15,359 bases of DNA from an uncultured Eubacteriales bacterium (GTDB taxonomy: Bacteria; Bacillota; Clostridia; Oscillospirales; Oscillospiraceae), in the NCBI GenBank assembly GCA_900549495.1, contig UROL01000029.1:1-15359 (forward strand), read 5' to 3'. This document shows, one piece after another, positions 13,318 through 15,359 of this stretch (position 1 is its first letter; the number at the start of each line of letters is the position of its first letter). The position numbers and the translations under genes were made by a program. The notes below the pieces were generated by a model. It ran no database searches. It was not told the origin of the DNA and was given only the letters and a program-made list of their open reading frames with translations.

Positions 13318-14592
13318 TTACTGGCCGGTCATAATGCGGACGATTTCGTGGTCGGTGTCCCGCATACCCTCCCGGCCCAGGCGGCCAACGCTGAGGATGG
13401 TTTCCTCCACGCCCTTCTGGACAATGCCCTCGCCGCCGTAGAACTGATGGCCGTGGAGGTACATCTGCCAGCCCAGCAGCCCGGCGTCCACGGCGCAGGC
13501 GATTTTTGCGGCGCAGGAGGGCTTGGCTCCGTCGCAGATAATGCCGGAGGCAATGGCCAGGGAATTGACCAGGGTGTGGGTAATAACCTGGTAGTCACCG
13601 CCGTTGAGCCAGGCAATGGCGGCCCCGGAGGCACAGCCGGCGCAGACTGCGCCGCAGTAGGCAGACAGCCGTCCGATGCCGGTTTTCAGGTGGAGGGTGA
13701 GCAGGTTGGACAGCAGCAGGGCCCGAAGCAGCTCCTGGTGGGACTTGCCCAGCTCCTGGGCGTAGGCAATCACCGGCAAGCTGGCGGTCATGCCCTGGTT
13801 GCCGGAGCCGGAGTTGATGATAACAGGCTTTTCGCAGCCGCTCATGCGGGCATCGCTGCCCGCCGCCGCTGCGGCTCTGGCCCGGATGGTAACATCGTTG
13901 CCGTACATATCCAGCAGGGTCTTGCCAATGGCCGCACCCCAGCGGCCGGTGAGGCCCTCTTGGCTGATGGCGGTGTTATAGGCAATCTGGCGCTCCAGAA
14001 TAGGGGCCACCGGCTCCAGGGGAGCGGTTTCGGCGTATTCCAGGATATCCCGGACATTTAGCCGCTCATAGCCCTCCGGGTGGCTTTCGTCCACCTGGGG
14101 GCTGCCCTGGAAAAGGGCCTGTCCGTTTTTCTCAATAAGGACAATATTGGTGTGGCAGCTGGTGATGCGAACCCGAACCCGGTCCGTTTCCCCTTGCAGC
14201 TCCACCAGAATATCGAAAATTTCATCCGACTGGGCCGGGCGGACACAAATGGGCACCTCCTGCAAAAACTGCCGGATGGCCCTGCGCCCCCCATCGTCCA
14301 CCTGGCTGATGACCTGAAGCACCTGGGAGGCATCGCCTGCGGCAGCACCTGCGGCCACGGCAGCCTCCAGCCCCTTCAGCCCATCGGTATTGGGCACCAC
14401 GACACTTTTCACATTTTTAATAATATTGTTGCTGACAACCAGCTCCGCCCGCACCGGGGCACAGTCCAGCACCTCTCTGGCCTTGGCAGCCGCATAGGCA
14501 ATGGCAATAGGCTCCGTGCACCCCATAGCAGGCACCAACTCCGCCCGGAGAATCGCAGTATACAATTCAGCCAATTCCGGCGATAATGACAT
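13318..14592 (-). CDS. cyuA: L-cysteine desulfidase family protein (UPF0597, SDH-alpha-like)
   Basis: A 424-residue cytosolic protein of the UPF0597/CyuA (YhaM) family, related to the alpha chain of iron-sulfur L-serine dehydratase. Members break L-cysteine into pyruvate, ammonia and sulfide using a [4Fe-4S] cluster. The N-terminal GCTEP (24-28, with C25), the SGSGNQG motif (261-267) and the cysteine-rich YCGAVCAGCASGA (312-324) are the family marks; C313, C317, C320, C353, C360 and C366 are candidate cluster ligands. Length matches the family (about 425-440). The start is supported by GGGAGG eight bases upstream and by a perfect promoter at 14647-14675. It is monocistronic, with no cysteine transporter or regulator beside it, and has no evident link to the uronate genes. 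L-serine or another beta-eliminating substrate remains possible. Confidence 0.9.
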   Translation of the reverse strand: MSLSPELAELYTAILRAELVPAMGCTEPIAIAYAAAKAREVLDCAPVRAELVVSNNIIKNVKSVVVPNTDGLKGLEAAVAAGAAAGDASQVLQVISQVDDGGRRAIRQFLQEVPICVRPAQSDEIFDILVELQGETDRVRVRITSCHTNIVLIEKNGQALFQGSPQVDESHPEGYERLNVRDILEYAETAPLEPVAPILERQIAYNTAISQEGLTGRWGAAIGKTLLDMYGNDVTIRARAAAAAGSDARMSGCEKPVIINSGSGNQGMTASLPVIAYAQELGKSHQELLRALLLSNLLTLHLKTGIGRLSAYCGAVCAGCASGAAIAWLNGGDYQVITHTLVNSLAIASGIICDGAKPSCAAKIACAVDAGLLGWQMYLHGHQFYGGEGIVQKGVEETILSVGRLGREGMRDTDHEIVRIMTGQ

Positions 14593-14646
14593 AGTTTATA
14601 CCTCCCTCGGCCATTTTCGGCCGGTGATGACAATCCCATGGCACTG

Positions 14647-14675
14647 ATTATACTGTCCCCCCGTTGGATTGTCAA
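14647..14675 (-). promoter_or_regulatory. Perfect consensus sigma-A promoter of the cysteine desulfidase gene
   Basis: On the - strand, -35 TTGACA (14675-14670) and -10 TATAAT (14652-14647) are both exact consensus with the ideal 17-base spacer. Transcription would begin near 14640, giving a leader of about 48 bases. This predicts strong, largely constitutive expression. Confidence 0.9.
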
Positions 14676-14700
14676 CCGACAAAGGGGCCGGATGCCGCCT

Positions 14701-14961
14701 CCGGTGCGCCAGCCCTGGTTCGGGGTGGCCTGCTGCCCGGCCAACATTGCCCGGACCCTGGCCTCTGTGGGACAGTATATCTTCGCCCAGGACGAAAAGT
14801 CCATTTACATCAATCAGTTTATCTCCGCCTCTCTGGAAACCCGGGTATGGGACAACCCGGTAAAGCTGAACCTTCACTCCGCTCTGATGCAAACCGGCAC
14901 CCTCCGGCTGGATATCCAGGCGGAGCAGAACCAGCCCTTCACCATCCGGCTGCGTATCCCC
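14701..14961 (+). pseudogene. Fragment of a GH127 beta-L-arabinofuranosidase
   Basis: The + strand encodes about 87 residues matching part of the GH127 (DUF1680) catalytic and following beta domain. VRQPWFGVACCPANIAR, followed by the QYIF and INQFIS region, is the diagnostic block. The adjacent cysteines are the known nucleophile and a zinc ligand in this family (Cys417/Cys418 in the bifidobacterial enzyme HypBA1). It ends with FTIRLRIP, typical of GH127. A full enzyme has some 600-700 residues, so only a small internal piece exists, without start, ribosome binding site or N-terminal half. It continues in frame into an ABC permease fragment. It may be a decayed gene, a recombination product or an assembly chimera; the nearby adapter at the window end favours caution. 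Confidence 0.78.
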
Positions 14962-15057
14962 CGGGAGCTTGACGAAGCTGCTACAATAGATGGTGCAGGG
15001 CATTTCCGTATTCTGGTGAGCATCATTATGCCCGCCATCAAGTCCGCCATGATTGTA
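14953..15057 (+). pseudogene. Fragment of a sugar ABC permease (EAA loop), fused to the GH127 piece
   Basis: In the same frame as the GH127 fragment, about 35 residues match the conserved cytoplasmic EAA loop of a MalG-type permease: IPRELDEAATIDGAGHFRI, then IIMPAIK. The join falls in the codons for RIPR, which fit both families, so the boundary is blurred. The sequence differs from the EAA loops of both intact permeases in this window, so it comes from a third permease gene. No membrane segment, start or C-terminus is present, and the frame then runs into the repeat region and stops at 15126. Confidence 0.7.
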
Positions 15058-15076
15058 AAAATTTCTGAGCTCCGTA

Positions 15077-15138
15077 GGGGCGATGAAAATCGCCCGCAAT
15101 CTTGCGGTTCCCGGGCGGTGCGTTGAATGGCACGCACC
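15077..15138. repeat. Cluster of three small hairpins
   Basis: Three back-to-back inverted repeats are seen: GGGCGAT/ATCGCCC (15078-15095) closing a GAAA loop; CCGCAA/TTGCGG (15094-15107) around two bases; and GGTGCGT/ACGCACC (15117-15138) around eight bases. Intergenic repeats of the type TAGGGGCGAT...ATCGCCC are, as I recall, common in gut Clostridia, so this is probably a dispersed repeat rather than a gene-specific signal. Confidence 0.7.
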
Positions 15139-15145
15139 CCATCCC

Positions 15146-15328
15146 GGCTCCCTCAGAGAGGGAGCTGTCGAGCGAATGCGAGACTGAGGGAGTGTACTTC
15201 GATGAACGTAAAAGCTCAAAAGTTTCAGAGTTCACATGTGCTGATGTGTAAATCGCTGGCATGAAGCAACCATCGGACGACACTCCCTCAGTCACGCCCT
15301 GCGGGCGTGCCAGCTCCCTCATAGAGGG
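15146..15328. repeat. Palindromic repeat element with about 48-bp inverted ends (MITE-like)
   Basis: The left end (15146-15194) and the reverse complement of the right end (15281-15328) share the blocks GAGGGAGCTG and ACTGAGGGAGTG in the same order. Between these blocks each end carries a different but hairpin-prone insert; the right one is CACGCCC/GGGCGTG (15293-15309). The left end also holds CTCCCTC/GAGGGAG (15148-15164). The 86-base centre (15195-15280) has no coding potential that I trust. Layout suggests a non-autonomous mobile or structured RNA element. The right end is cut by adapter sequence, so its true limit is unknown. Confidence 0.7.
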
Positions 15329-15359
15329 CTGTCTCTTATACACATCTGACGCTGCCGAC
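15329..15359 (+). other. Illumina Nextera transposase adapter (sequencing artefact)
   Basis: The last 31 bases begin with the Nextera mosaic end CTGTCTCTTATACACATCT and continue with the read-1 adapter (GACGCTGCCGAC). This is not genomic DNA. A reverse-strand open frame starting in it gives the residues YKRQ, a known translation artefact of this adapter. Confidence 0.98.

Noticed and set aside
15077..15328. CRISPR array
   Set aside because: The repeats are inverted and unequal, with no regular direct repeat-spacer periodicity and no cas genes.
15038..15343. A 101-codon - strand frame starting with M-Y-K-R-Q
   Set aside because: Its first codons come from the Nextera adapter and the rest from the repeat element; this is a known artefact pattern.

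Overview
The window reads as one end of a GC-rich Clostridia (Bacillota) contig. The strong AGGAGG-type ribosome binding sites, sigma-A style promoters, a LytS/YesM-type kinase with an AraC-type response regulator, and LplB/LplC-type sugar permeases all fit a gut Oscillospiraceae-like bacterium. The exact taxon cannot be fixed from the sequence alone.

Left end (1-1098): the C-terminal three quarters of a BrnQ-type branched-chain amino acid transporter on the + strand, cut by the window edge, followed by a hairpin. Positions 1099-10108, all on the - strand, form one carbohydrate-uptake locus. Read in transcription order it is: an extracellular solute-binding protein (10108-8639), a terminator, a promoter, a sensor histidine kinase (8494-6824), a response regulator (6843-5245), a small membrane-anchored protein of unknown function (5267-4611), a second promoter, two ABC permeases (4510-3542 and 3529-2621), and a beta-lactamase-fold serine hydrolase (2604-1099). 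No ABC ATPase is encoded here, so a shared ATPase elsewhere is likely, as is usual for LplABC/YesOPQ-type importers. Kinase, regulator and small protein overlap end to start and look translationally coupled.

Divergently, on the + strand (10345-13175), lie a UxaA-family altronate dehydratase-like enzyme, KDPG aldolase and 2-keto-3-deoxygluconate kinase. These three steps take altronate to pyruvate plus glyceraldehyde 3-phosphate. The simplest reading is a regulated module that imports a uronic-acid-containing glycan fragment and degrades the uronate; the substrate is inferred from neighbourhood only.

Right end: terminators for kdgK and for a - strand L-cysteine desulfidase (14592-13318) face each other. 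The desulfidase has a perfect consensus promoter (TTGACA-17-TATAAT). Beyond it no intact gene is visible. There is a GH127 beta-L-arabinofuranosidase fragment fused in frame to an ABC-permease fragment, then a string of hairpins and a long palindromic repeat element, and finally 31 bases of Illumina Nextera transposase adapter (15329-15359). The adapter proves that the last bases are not genomic and makes the chimeric stretch before it suspect.

No wholly new defence or mobile system is evident. The best candidates for something little described are the kinase/regulator/membrane-lobe trio with its repeated CCCGGG-containing promoter sites, and the structured repeat at the right end.
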